NCBI RefSeq assembly: GCF_000285515.1
Contig: NZ_HE610957.1
Location: forward strand, 916,745-980,744
Source of the DNA: Paenibacillus senegalensis JC66
Lineage (GTDB): Bacteria; Bacillota; Bacilli; Paenibacillales; NBRC-103111
Length of the DNA: 64,000 nt
Direction of reading: 5' to 3'
Positions within the stretch are counted from its first letter, which is position 1. Every line of letters starts with the position of its first letter. Position numbers and translations under genes: made by a program. The notes beneath the pieces were generated by a model, which did no database searches, was not told the origin of the DNA, and worked only from the letters and a program-made list of their open reading frames with translations. Positions 1 to 7,603 of this stretch are shown here, piece after piece.

Positions 1-33
1 AAAATGCTCAAACAAAAATTCAAATTAAATTTT

Positions 34-80
34 AACCCGCCCGACCATCTCCTTAAGGCCAGGCGGGTTTAGTTTATTTT
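34..80. terminator. Rho-independent terminator, bidirectional
   Basis: Inverted repeat AACCCGCC (34-41) and GGCGGGTT (62-69), followed by T-rich sequence on both sides. It probably ends a gene left of the window. Positions 81-206 hold no gene. They contain a short direct repeat (GGTTCTAATT followed by a/t-rich sequence) and presumably the promoter of the next gene. Confidence 0.6.
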
Positions 81-212
81 CAATCTGGCAAAGGTTCTAA
101 TTTATGGACTTCTTACATCCATTTAGTCGATGGTTCTAATTCATTTGACGAATAACGATCAAAAAAAGGGGAATATAAACTTGAATTTACAACCATTAAG
201 GAGCTGTTGGAT

Positions 213-731
213 ATGGGTATTTTAAGCGGAAATCCAAAGGACGAGCCTCTTCACTACGGCGAAATGTTCGATGTTTGGAGTTTCTCCATGAAAGCAAAGG
301 GAAGTGTTTCGATTTATCGTGCTTACAATTTTCACGCTGGGGACGATGATCTGAAAGAAATTTTGAATGATCTGATTGATCAGGCAGAGCTGGAAGCCAA
401 GGAGTGTGATTCCATACTTATTAGTAATGGAATTTTACCTTCTCCTGCTCTCCCAGACAGACCAGAAACAAAACCTGCTGATATTCCTCCCGGCGCAAGG
501 ATTAGCGATCCGGAAATAGCATCGCTTATTTCGATCGATACATCGGCAGGCATGGTGGCATGCAGCCAAATTATGGGCAAATCGATAAGGGAAGATATCG
601 GAGCATTGTTTGCCAAATACCATGCGACCAAAGCAGCATTAGGACTAAGAATTCTCAAGATGAATAAGGAAAAGGGCTGGTTGGTCCCTCCCCCTCTGCA
701 TATGAAAAGACCGGAGCACGCTGAAGTTTAA
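213..731 (+). CDS. DUF3231-family protein (spore-coat-F-like)
   Basis: A 172-residue soluble protein that I place in the DUF3231 group of Bacillales proteins, which are helical and resemble coat protein CotF. The N-terminus (MGILSGNPKDEPLHYGEMFD) and the C-terminal helical half with KYHATKAALGLRILKMNKEK fit that family. Most DUF3231 proteins are about twice this length, so this is a single-domain version. The ATG at 213 is chosen over the in-frame TTG at 207 because AAGGAG at 198-203 is correctly spaced for it. A terminator follows at 813. No biochemical function is known; a spore-related role is inference from family distribution. Confidence 0.6.
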   Translation: MGILSGNPKDEPLHYGEMFDVWSFSMKAKGSVSIYRAYNFHAGDDDLKEILNDLIDQAELEAKECDSILISNGILPSPALPDRPETKPADIPPGARISDPEIASLISIDTSAGMVACSQIMGKSIREDIGALFAKYHATKAALGLRILKMNKEKGWLVPPPLHMKRPEHAEV

Positions 732-812
732 TCAGCACGATCCACTGCGTCTAATCAGCTCGTTTTGAGCGATAGCTGCAAGCACTTCAAGCCTATATGT
801 TCATGAACGTCA

Positions 813-847
813 GGAAGCCCTTGCTAATAAGGGCTTCCTTGCTTTTG
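813..847 (+). terminator. Rho-independent terminator
   Basis: GGAAGCCC (813-820), a 10-base loop, GGGCTTCC (831-838), then TTGCTTTT. It lies 80 bases after the DUF3231 stop codon and reads as its terminator. Confidence 0.75.
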
Positions 848-1026
848 ACCTGAGCCACCTCGATACCCCTCCCGCATCGTTTCCGCCACCTCGATACCTC
901 CCGCCTTGAATTCGCCGCCGCATCGAAACCGCCGACCCGTCACCCTCTTGGTCTTGGTAGTCTCTCCCACGTGCAATCACAGTGACCTGACGTCAAGATG
1001 GTGCTCTCCAGATGAGCTATCAGATA
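846..1026 (-). pseudogene. tRNA-Val(GAC) fragments
   Basis: Three blocks match the intact tRNA-Val(GAC) at 2226-2298 in the same orientation. Positions 846-854 match the 3' acceptor end (TGACCTGAG). Positions 923-946 match the T-arm and variable region with small changes. Positions 983-1024 join another acceptor end (TGACCTGA) directly to the anticodon and D-arm half. About 40 unrelated bases separate the T-arm block from the 5' half, so no block can fold as a tRNA. A direct repeat, GCCACCTCGATACC, occurs at 854 and 885. This is the only content of the gap between the DUF3231 gene and the catalase, apart from the promoter candidate at 1093. Confidence 0.6.
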
Positions 1027-1092
1027 TGAAACATGATGCACGAGCCATATTTACAACACCTACCAATCCATCGTTAATTTTCCAATCAAAAA

Positions 1093-1122
1093 GAATAGTA
1101 CAACTTGAATCCGGCATAGAAT
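1093..1122 (+). promoter_or_regulatory. Candidate sigma-E-type promoter
   Basis: GAATA at 1093-1097 and CATAGAAT at 1115-1122, 17 bases apart, resemble the Bacillus sigma-E -35 region and its -10 consensus CATACANT. The predicted start of transcription lies about 27 bases before the catalase start codon. The B. subtilis homologue cotJC is sigma-E dependent, which makes this plausible. The match is not perfect. Confidence 0.35.
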
Positions 1123-1155
1123 GACGTAAACTGCGAGTACTGGAGGCTTATGATT

Positions 1156-2010
1156 ATGTTTTTTCATATTAAGGAGTTACAATACCATGCCAAACCAGAG
1201 AAACCTGACCCTCTATACGCCAAAAAATTGCAGGAAGTTCTGGGAGGACAATTCGGGGAAATCACGGTAGCTATGCAGTACCTTTTTCAAGGCTGGAATT
1301 TACGCGGTAACGGCAAGTATAAGGATCTACTAATGGATACAGGGACAGAAGAACTTGCCCACATTGAAATGTTGTGTACGATGATTGCCCGTTTGTTAGA
1401 TGGCGCTCCAGTGGGTGATTTGGAAAGCGCAGCCAAAAATCCTGTGATGGCAGCTGTACTTGGAGGGATGAACCCGCAGCATGCTATTGTGTCCGGTTTG
1501 GGTGCCACCCCTACCGACAGCGTTGGATATCCATGGAACTCCAGGTACACAATTGCTAGCGGTAATTTATTAGCTGACTTTCGGGCAAATCTAAATGCCG
1601 AATCTCAGGGAAGACTTCAGGTCGCAAGATTATACGAAGAGACTTCTGACCGGGGTGTAAAAGATATGCTTGCTTGGCTGATAGCTAGAGACACTATGCA
1701 TCAAAATCAATGGCTGGCAGCGATAGCAGAGCTGGAAGCTAAAGAAGGAGTAGTAGTTCCTAGCACTTTCCCAAGAGATTTGCAGAAAAGAGAGGTTGAA
1801 CACGTACTCTTTAATTTCTCACGCGGTGACGAGAGTGCGTCTGGCCGCTGGGCTAGCGGTCCTAGCATGGATGGATGCGGGACCTTCCAGTATGTAGGGA
1901 ACCCGCAGCCGTTAGCTCCAGCCCCCCATCTTTCTCCCGCTCCTCCTTATATTTTTAATACGCCTCCAGGAGTTATTAAAGGCAAAGGTCATACAATGCC
2001 CCCCTGTTAA
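1156..2010 (+). CDS. Manganese catalase (CotJC/YdbD type)
   Basis: A 284-residue di-manganese catalase that converts hydrogen peroxide to water and oxygen. The N-terminal segment (MFFHIKELQYHAKPEKPDP, then KKLQEVLGGQFGEITVAMQY) and the GTEELAHIEML helix are hallmarks of the family and carry Glu/His metal ligands. A second ligand set lies in the region ending in RDTMHQNQWLAAI. The C-terminus is proline-rich and ends in MPPC. The ATG at 1156 is preferred over 1150 because GGAGG at 1142-1146 is 9 bases away. It stands alone, without cotJA or cotJB. A spore-coat location is inferred from the family and from the sigma-E-like promoter. It lies between tRNA-Val fragments and the intact tRNA-Val. Confidence 0.9.
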   Translation: MFFHIKELQYHAKPEKPDPLYAKKLQEVLGGQFGEITVAMQYLFQGWNLRGNGKYKDLLMDTGTEELAHIEMLCTMIARLLDGAPVGDLESAAKNPVMAAVLGGMNPQHAIVSGLGATPTDSVGYPWNSRYTIASGNLLADFRANLNAESQGRLQVARLYEETSDRGVKDMLAWLIARDTMHQNQWLAAIAELEAKEGVVVPSTFPRDLQKREVEHVLFNFSRGDESASGRWASGPSMDGCGTFQYVGNPQPLAPAPHLSPAPPYIFNTPPGVIKGKGHTMPPC

Positions 2011-2143
2011 AAATCAGAGCCGCCACAGCTAACAATACATTTTTTCCCAGAACCATTAACTAAAAACACTTTATGCATGGTTGCTTACTCGTCCCCAATT
2101 TGTCCCCGGAATCATTTTGCCAGAGGTTTTGCCCCAATAAAAA

Positions 2144-2181
2144 AAGAAAAACCGCAGCGGCCCTGAAGACCATCTGCGGTT
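2144..2181 (-). terminator. Second terminator after tRNA-Val
   Basis: On the minus strand AACCGCAG (2174-2181) pairs with CTGCGGTT (2150-2157), followed by TTTTCTTTTTTT. It backs up the hairpin at 2191-2218. It could also stop catalase readthrough from the other side. Confidence 0.55.
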
Positions 2182-2190
2182 AAACGAATG

Positions 2191-2218
2191 AAAAAGAAGC
2201 CTTATGCAGCAAGGCTTC
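2191..2218 (-). terminator. Terminator of tRNA-Val
   Basis: Minus-strand hairpin with GAAGCCTT/AAGGCTTC arms at 2211-2218 and 2196-2203, followed by TTTTT. It lies 8 bases downstream of the tRNA 3' end. Confidence 0.75.
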
Positions 2219-2225
2219 TCGGATA

Positions 2226-2298
2226 TGACCTGAGACGGGCTCGAACCGCCGACCCCCACCCTGTCAAGATGGTGCTCTCCCAGCTGAGCTATCAGGTC
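2226..2298 (-). tRNA. tRNA-Val(GAC)
   Basis: A 73-base cloverleaf. The acceptor arms GACCTGA and TCAGGTC pair perfectly. The D-arm is GCTC/GAGC. The anticodon stem CCATC/GGTGG encloses loop TTGACAG with anticodon GAC. The T-arm is GGCGG-TTCGAGC-CCGTC. The 3' CCA is not encoded, unlike the three tRNAs at 28.2-28.5 kb. It has its own promoter (2321-2349) and terminator. Degraded copies of the same tRNA occur at 846-1026. Confidence 0.93.
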
Positions 2299-2320
2299 TT
2301 ATTTTTTGGAGACAAATAGT

Positions 2321-2349
2321 ATAATAGCAAGTTTACATACGATTGTCAA
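2321..2349 (-). promoter_or_regulatory. Sigma-A promoter of tRNA-Val
   Basis: Minus strand: TTGACA (2344-2349), 17-base spacer, TATTAT (2321-2326). A near-consensus promoter ending about 22 bases before the tRNA 5' end. Confidence 0.85.
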
Positions 2350-2393
2350 ACTCTTTTTTTCACTTTAATCGTCAGTAAGATTTCCGTAAGATT

Positions 2394-3299
2394 TCATATC
2401 TTCTCTTTCTCCTGCCAAAGCAGCTCCACGAATTGCTTGGCCGCTGCGGATAAAGGGACCCCAGCCAAGGATACGATACCTATACGTCTAGCTGGAAGCT
2501 GCGGCTTCAGCTTGATTTCATAAAGCTCGCCGCTGTTCAGCTCATCCTGCACGAAATCTTTGACTACATAAGCTATCCCCAAGCCAATTCTTGCGAATTG
2601 AACCAGCAAATCGTGACTCCCCAATTCAATTTCCGGGACAAGCGTCACCCCTTCATTTCCTGCAAATTCGTCGACGAAGCGCCGGGAATTACTTCCTTGC
2701 TCCAGCAATAATAACGGGTAGCTCAGCAATTCCCGCAATTCCAAAGCACCGTTCTCCGCCAAATGCTTATAGCTGGCACCCGCCACGAAGCTGTCCTGCA
2801 AGCTCTCTCCCTCATATACAATAAGCCCTTTCTCATCATTCAAAGGGAGATGTACAACCGCGAAGTCGACTTTTCCCTGCTTCAAAAGCTCCACAGACTC
2901 CAGGGAGGTCCGGTTTGTCACCCGCAAAGAAACTTCAGGATATCGCCGGTGAAATAGCTCAAGATGCGGGAGCAAATAATGCTTGCACAGCATATCACTG
3001 GCTCCGATTATGATTTCTCCGGTTTCGAGATTTTTCATCCGGTCCACATGTTTCTCACCAGCATCTACAAGATGGAGCGCTTTTTCTATATAAGCATAGA
3101 GAGCTTCGCCCTCGGCAGTTAAGGTGACTCCCTTGGCTGTCCGAAAAAATAACCGTACCGCCAGATGATCTTCAAGCTGTTTAACAATATAGCTGACTGC
3201 CGGCTGGGTAATATACATTTCCTCAGCCGCTCTGGACAAGCTTCCGGAATGGGCAACCGTATAAAAAACCTTATACCACTCTAAATTTTCGACTTTCAT
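2394..3299 (-). CDS. LysR-family transcriptional regulator
   Basis: A 301-residue LysR-type regulator. An N-terminal winged helix-turn-helix (about residues 4-62, with SGSLSRAAEEMYITQPAVS) is followed by a substrate-binding effector domain (about 90-295). Its closest named relatives by pattern are CysL/YwfK-like regulators, but the effector cannot be read from sequence. It is transcribed divergently from the purA-like gene, with a 142-base shared gap. LysR regulators commonly control the divergent neighbour, so it probably regulates that synthetase. The shared gap contains ATAAAT...ATTTAT (near 3324-3348), a T-N11-A-like dyad that could be its operator. No strong ribosome binding site precedes the ATG. 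Confidence 0.88.
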   Translation of the reverse strand: MKVENLEWYKVFYTVAHSGSLSRAAEEMYITQPAVSYIVKQLEDHLAVRLFFRTAKGVTLTAEGEALYAYIEKALHLVDAGEKHVDRMKNLETGEIIIGASDMLCKHYLLPHLELFHRRYPEVSLRVTNRTSLESVELLKQGKVDFAVVHLPLNDEKGLIVYEGESLQDSFVAGASYKHLAENGALELRELLSYPLLLLEQGSNSRRFVDEFAGNEGVTLVPEIELGSHDLLVQFARIGLGIAYVVKDFVQDELNSGELYEIKLKPQLPARRIGIVSLAGVPLSAAAKQFVELLWQEKEKI

Positions 3300-3441
3300 T
3301 GTATCAACTCATTTTATATGAAATATAAATAACATCAATTTTATTTATAACTTTATTCAGTATACTCTAAAGCTAAGCAAGCACGCAAGAAACCAGCAAG
3401 GAAACTAAACAAAAACTACTAAGAACAAGGAGTGGCTAAGC
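3300..3441. promoter_or_regulatory. Divergent regulatory gap, LysR / purA-like
   Basis: This AT-rich 142-base interval separates the two divergent genes and must hold both promoters. It contains an imperfect dyad around 3324-3348 (ATAAAT, spacer, ATTTAT), consistent with LysR boxes. No unambiguous -35/-10 pair can be chosen by eye. Confidence 0.45.
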
Positions 3442-4737
3442 ATGAGTGTAACAGCTATTGTCGGTGCGAATTGGGGAGACGAGGGTAAAGGTAAAATAAC
3501 AGACTGGATGGCCAAGGAGGCTGACTATATTGTTCGCTTCCAGGGTGGAAGCAATGCCGGGCACACCATTATTAATGAATATGGGAAGGTAGTTTTGAAT
3601 CTGCTGCCCTCTGGCGTGTTTCATCCCCACACAACCAATGTAATTGGCCCCGGGGTTGCTCTTAACTTAACCGAGCTGTTCAAGGAATGGGACCAATTAA
3701 TCGCGCGAGGTGTGCCTGAACCCCGGCTAAAGGTATCCTCTCGGGCGCAGCTTGTTCTGCCCTATCATCTCTTGATGGACGAGTGGGAGGAAGAGCGGTT
3801 GGCTAGTCGCCAGTTCGGCTCCACGAAACAAGGGATCGCCCCCTTTTACGCAGATAAATATTTGAAAGTCGGAATCCAAGTAGCGGATCTTTACGGGGAG
3901 CGAGATCAGCTTATCCGCAAGCTGGAGCAGGCGCTGGCGGGGAAGACCGTCCTGGCCCGGCATCTATACCGCAAAGCGCCTTGGAATTGGCAGGATGCAT
4001 GGACCGGTCTGATGGAGCTGGCCGAGCGGCTGAGGCCGTTCGTATGCGACACTACTGTTCTGCTTCGCGAGGCCCGGGAATCCGGGCAAAAGATATTGCT
4101 GGAAGGGCAGCTCGGAGCCTTGCGGGATCCGGATCACGGAATCTATCCTTATTCTACTTCTTCCTCTACTTTAGCTGGTTTCGCTTCAGTAGGAGCCGGT
4201 CTGCCGCCACATGCAGTAACCCGCATTATTTCCGTAGTTAAGGCTTACTCCAGCTGTGTAGGAGCAGGACCCTTTGTGACGGAATTACAAGGAGAGACGG
4301 CTGAACAGCTGCGCGTCCATGGCGGTGATGCGGGGGAATTCGGGGCAAGAACCGGCCGTCCCCGCAGGGTAGGATGGTTTGACGCAGTGGCAACGCGCTA
4401 CGGTTGTCAGATTCAGGGCAGCACAGAGGCTATTCTGACCAATTTGGATGTGCTCGGTTATCTGGAGGAAATCCCTATATGCACGGCCTACAAGATTGAC
4501 GGCAAGCGAGTCACCGAGTTTCCGGAAACGCCGAAATTGAATAATGCTGAGCCAGACTTAGAGGTAATGCCAGGCTGGAAATGCCCGATTTCCGGGGTGC
4601 GTTCCTACTCACAGCTTCCCCGCAATGCTCAGTGCTATGTCGAACGGCTGGAGGAAGAAATTGGCATTCGCTTTTCCTGGATTTCCTGCGGGCCTGGGCG
4701 TGAGGAAATCGTGCCCCGCGGTTCAATTAGGTCATAA
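3442..4737 (+). CDS. Divergent adenylosuccinate synthetase paralogue
   Basis: A 431-residue PurA-family enzyme. PurA makes adenylosuccinate from IMP, aspartate and GTP in AMP synthesis. The catalytic loop NWGDEGKGK, GGSNAGHT, DHGIYPYSTSS and GRPRRVGWFD are all recognisable and the length is normal. Several usually invariant positions differ. The IMP-contacting loop EGAQG is EGQLG. The aspartate loop GTTTGR or GATTGR is GARTGR. The dimer-contact segment TTKRGIGPAYEDK reads STKQGIAPFYADK. The GPDR near the C-terminus is GPGR. This suggests a specialised paralogue rather than the housekeeping enzyme. The start ATG has AAGGAG at 3427-3432. It is divergent from a LysR regulator and outside any purine operon. 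True substrate unknown. Confidence 0.82.
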   Translation: MSVTAIVGANWGDEGKGKITDWMAKEADYIVRFQGGSNAGHTIINEYGKVVLNLLPSGVFHPHTTNVIGPGVALNLTELFKEWDQLIARGVPEPRLKVSSRAQLVLPYHLLMDEWEEERLASRQFGSTKQGIAPFYADKYLKVGIQVADLYGERDQLIRKLEQALAGKTVLARHLYRKAPWNWQDAWTGLMELAERLRPFVCDTTVLLREARESGQKILLEGQLGALRDPDHGIYPYSTSSSTLAGFASVGAGLPPHAVTRIISVVKAYSSCVGAGPFVTELQGETAEQLRVHGGDAGEFGARTGRPRRVGWFDAVATRYGCQIQGSTEAILTNLDVLGYLEEIPICTAYKIDGKRVTEFPETPKLNNAEPDLEVMPGWKCPISGVRSYSQLPRNAQCYVERLEEEIGIRFSWISCGPGREEIVPRGSIRS

Positions 4738-4764
4738 AAATCCATCGTTGTTTTTATGTTTATA

Positions 4765-4793
4765 TGCTTTATTTCGATTCATCATGGTATAAT
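4765..4793 (+). promoter_or_regulatory. Candidate promoter, XRE regulator
   Basis: TATAAT at 4788-4793 with an extended TGG just before it. The -35 is weak (TGCTTT, 17 bases upstream). It would give a leader of about 195 bases. The rest of the 260-base gap before the XRE gene shows nothing I can name. Confidence 0.4.
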
Positions 4794-4997
4794 GAGAATG
4801 GAACATGACAATGAGTGACACTACTTAATCTATTTTATATAAAGTTTTCCATTCGAGGTCTAATACAGCGGGCTGAGCGGGGCCTTCTATTAGGCACGCT
4901 CGACTTGTCTTGCGAATGTAAATAATTGGTTAATTAATAACAAATAAACATTTGCATTGCCAATAAGATTAATGGGGTACGGAAAGGGGAGCCGGTT

Positions 4998-5354
4998 ATG
5001 TTCTCTAAGAGACTTAAGCAGCTCAGAAAGAAGAGAAAATATACTATGCAGGATCTCGCCGATTCGGTCGGAGTTGCTAAAAGCACTTACGCCGGATATG
5101 AATCCGGGTATAGACAGCCGACATTGGAGACGATTCAAAATATCGCCAAGAAATTGAACACTTCGGCGGACTATTTGCTGGGTCTCACCGAGTACACCGA
5201 GCCTCAAGAGCCTAGTAACAATGCGAGAGAGCTGCTTAACCACGATCAGCTTCATTGGGACGGCGTGCCATTGGAACCGGAGGATATCGAGCTTGTCCGA
5301 AAGCTTCTGGAGCGTGTCGTTCGTGATCGTCATGCCAAGCCCGAAGATGCTTAA
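4998..5354 (+). CDS. Small XRE-family regulator
   Basis: A 118-residue protein with an N-terminal Cro/CI helix-turn-helix (about residues 5-62: KRLKQLRKKRKYTMQDLADS, then YESGYRQPTLETIQNIAKKL). A charged C-terminal segment of about 50 residues may be for dimerisation. Proteins of this shape (HTH plus a short acidic tail beginning near NTSADYLLGL) are common in Paenibacillaceae as SinR/AnsR-like repressors. The site and regulon are not deducible. It stands alone between the purA-like gene and the convergent secreted protein. Confidence 0.85.
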   Translation: MFSKRLKQLRKKRKYTMQDLADSVGVAKSTYAGYESGYRQPTLETIQNIAKKLNTSADYLLGLTEYTEPQEPSNNARELLNHDQLHWDGVPLEPEDIELVRKLLERVVRDRHAKPEDA

Positions 5355-5399
5355 TATAACCTACTAAAACATCTGTAAATCTGTTAGACATGGTTTCCG

Positions 5400-5496
5400 G
5401 TTTATTCCATGCTTTTATCTAGTTTTATTCCAAGCTTTTATCCAGCTTTATTTCAATTCCATCACAGCGTTATTCCAGGCTTTATTCCGTGCTTGA
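5400..5496 (+). repeat. Degenerate TTTATTCCA repeats
   Basis: About five imperfect copies of a unit like TTTATTCCA(t/a/g)GC with TTTTATC inserts, on the + strand downstream of the XRE gene and before the convergent terminator. Spacing varies from 12 to 25 bases, so these look like slippage products rather than a structured array. Confidence 0.5.
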
Positions 5497-5525
5497 TTTG
5501 CTCAATCGGATCTAACTGGACTTAA

Positions 5526-5573
5526 CAAAACAAGCCGGAGGAACGAAAAATCCGTTCCACCCGGGCTGTTTGT
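5526..5573 (-). terminator. Terminator of the secreted-protein gene
   Basis: On the minus strand a stem of AGCCCGG...GGAACG with CGTTCC...CCGGCT closes an AT-rich loop and is followed by TTGTTTTG. It lies about 20 bases after the stop codon at 5593. Confidence 0.65.
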
Positions 5574-5592
5574 GCGTACATAGGGGTAAATC

Positions 5593-7350
5593 TTATTTCT
5601 GTTCAATTATGAGATTGCCTTCCTTTTCCCCGCCCTTAAACTCCACGGTCGTGCCGCCTGATTCCGCTGATACCTCCACCCGGATCGGCTCCTCCAGCTC
5701 GGTTACCGTTTGTCCGCTTTCCTGCACTTCTATCTCGTATACTTCCTGCATGAACGCGGCGGAACTAAACAAGCGGTTCCATTCATACGCCGGCTTCTGA
5801 ATCGAAAGCAGAAGGTCGCCGTTGAACTGGCCGATCGGAGCGAACATTCTCATCCCGTAGGCTTGGAAGTAGATGTCCGTAATATTGGCTTCCAGAACTT
5901 CATCCAGCACTGCCTTTGGAATAATAATGTCAAGACGGTCCTCTTCCACACTGCTTAAGTTAAAGCCGAAGGTTCTCGTGAGGAACCGGTCATTCAAGCT
6001 TACCTCAGCAGCAGCTTCAACTCTTTGCATATAATCACGAATGACAGCTTCCCCATTCACCATCTCCTCCACGGCTTCGAGCACATCACTCGTTTCCGGT
6101 CGGAAAATGGCGTTGCCCGCAATAACGCGTACCATCTCATCCGCTTCCACTGTCGTCAAGGAGCCCCACGTTTGCTGGGACAGCCAGACTGCCTCCTGCA
6201 CGAGCCGCCTTTTTTCCGCATCACTGGCATTCGCAAGTTGGGAAATAATGCTGTTCATTTGCGCGATATAATCCTGCAGGAAATCGTCCGAAGGATTTTC
6301 TTCCGCAATTAGAGTTACTTCTTTGCTAAAAATGACCCGATTCAAAATCAAGGCTTCAATGGTAGCCGTTGCCGTGGCCACCTGTTCAGGGATGCTAACC
6401 ACACCTTGATTCGTCACCGTAACATCCGGACTGCCGCCGCTCTTTCTCCAGCGAACGAGATTGTTCGGAATGTCAAAGCCAAACAACTCAAGTGAATAGC
6501 GATGCTGGCGCCCATCTTCAGATATGACGACACGCTCCTGAATTTCTGAACGAACATAGGCCAGTATCAACGCGTTTTGAGCTGCCGAATCATGTCTTAA
6601 TTGCTTGCGGAATCGCATTAAGGTATCCATCAGATTTTGCTCCGTGATGCCGAGATTGGCCAGAATGGCACTCACCTCATAGGTGTCGGTCTGCTCAAGC
6701 ATTTCACTCAGAGCCTCTCTGAGCAGAGCGTTTTGTTGAGTCTCGCTGGCAAGAAGCGGGATCAACTGAGTCATGCTCCTCCGCGCAATCAGGCTTTGGA
6801 TCGTACCTTCCATTCCCGGCTTGCTTCCATCCTCGCTGCCAAATATAAATTCCATAATATGCTCGATCGTCAAATCCTCTTGCCCACCGGCTGTTGCAAT
6901 CCCTTGAATGGCGGCATGGAATGCCGGATCTGTGCGAATTTCCTCCAGGTTGGCAAAATCGGGATCATACTGCATGCCCCCGACTGCCACAATAAAGTTA
7001 AACAAAATCTCCTTCGAGGATGGATCGACCTTGCCCCGAAGCTTGTTCCACACCGGATCAATTAAATGACCATGACGTTTGTAAGTCAAGCCTTTAATCT
7101 CATCGCGTAAATTACGAACGGACTGGACCTCGTCATCCGTTCCTTGATGAAGAGCGCTGTGGAACTCACGCATACGTTCAATAAATCGTTCGTTATAAAA
7201 GGAATCTTCTGCCGCATAAGCGGTTTGAACAATGCCCCACTTAGCGGCAAGGCCTTGTCCGCTTAAAGGAAGAGCGCTGATCATGGTTCCAGCCATACTA
7301 AAGGCCAAAACCGCGGCAACCGTTTTCTGCTTGACTTTCAATAGCCTCAC
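5593..7350 (-). CDS. Secreted protein with Ig-like domain
   Basis: A 585-residue exported protein of unknown function. Residues 1-46 form a signal peptide: basic MRLLKVKQK, hydrophobic core, and an AYAA cleavage region. Residues about 50-270 are helical and acidic. Residues about 290-345 (WRKSGGSPDVTVTNQGVVSI) resemble the atrophied bacterial Ig domain common in Gram-positive surface proteins. The C-terminal part, rich in acidic residues, ends in EFKGGEKEGNLIIEQK. There is no LPXTG and no clear SLH repeat. It sits downstream of ugd at the end of the leftward polysaccharide gene run, with a 253-base gap, so it may be a separate unit. A surface or matrix role is inference. Confidence 0.75.
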   Translation of the reverse strand: MRLLKVKQKTVAAVLAFSMAGTMISALPLSGQGLAAKWGIVQTAYAAEDSFYNERFIERMREFHSALHQGTDDEVQSVRNLRDEIKGLTYKRHGHLIDPVWNKLRGKVDPSSKEILFNFIVAVGGMQYDPDFANLEEIRTDPAFHAAIQGIATAGGQEDLTIEHIMEFIFGSEDGSKPGMEGTIQSLIARRSMTQLIPLLASETQQNALLREALSEMLEQTDTYEVSAILANLGITEQNLMDTLMRFRKQLRHDSAAQNALILAYVRSEIQERVVISEDGRQHRYSLELFGFDIPNNLVRWRKSGGSPDVTVTNQGVVSIPEQVATATATIEALILNRVIFSKEVTLIAEENPSDDFLQDYIAQMNSIISQLANASDAEKRRLVQEAVWLSQQTWGSLTTVEADEMVRVIAGNAIFRPETSDVLEAVEEMVNGEAVIRDYMQRVEAAAEVSLNDRFLTRTFGFNLSSVEEDRLDIIIPKAVLDEVLEANITDIYFQAYGMRMFAPIGQFNGDLLLSIQKPAYEWNRLFSSAAFMQEVYEIEVQESGQTVTELEEPIRVEVSAESGGTTVEFKGGEKEGNLIIEQK

Positions 7351-7603
7351 CTCAGTAGTTTTAGTCTGGTACTTGGTTGGAAATTGGAATGAGGAAAAAA
7401 GGGTAATAGGGAATCGGAATGTGAAACTGCTTGCTTTTAACAGCTCAGTCCGCAGGCGGCGAACGAGAACGTCTGCCCATTCTTCAATCCCTCCACTCTA
7501 AGTGCTGGTTAACAGCTGAAGCGAATTGCTGGTTGATAGCTGAAGCGGTAGCCAGGACACCTTCGCCTCCCCTGGTGCCGCAGCCCCTTTGATTACGCGA
7601 GGA

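Noticed and set aside
906-1124. 72-codon + strand ORF
   Set aside because: It runs through the tRNA-Val fragments, has no ribosome binding site and a non-protein-like composition.
3442-4737. PurZ (phage 2-aminoadenine pathway) enzyme
   Set aside because: The catalytic Asp in WGDEGKGK, which is replaced in PurZ, is present here, and no phage genes surround it.
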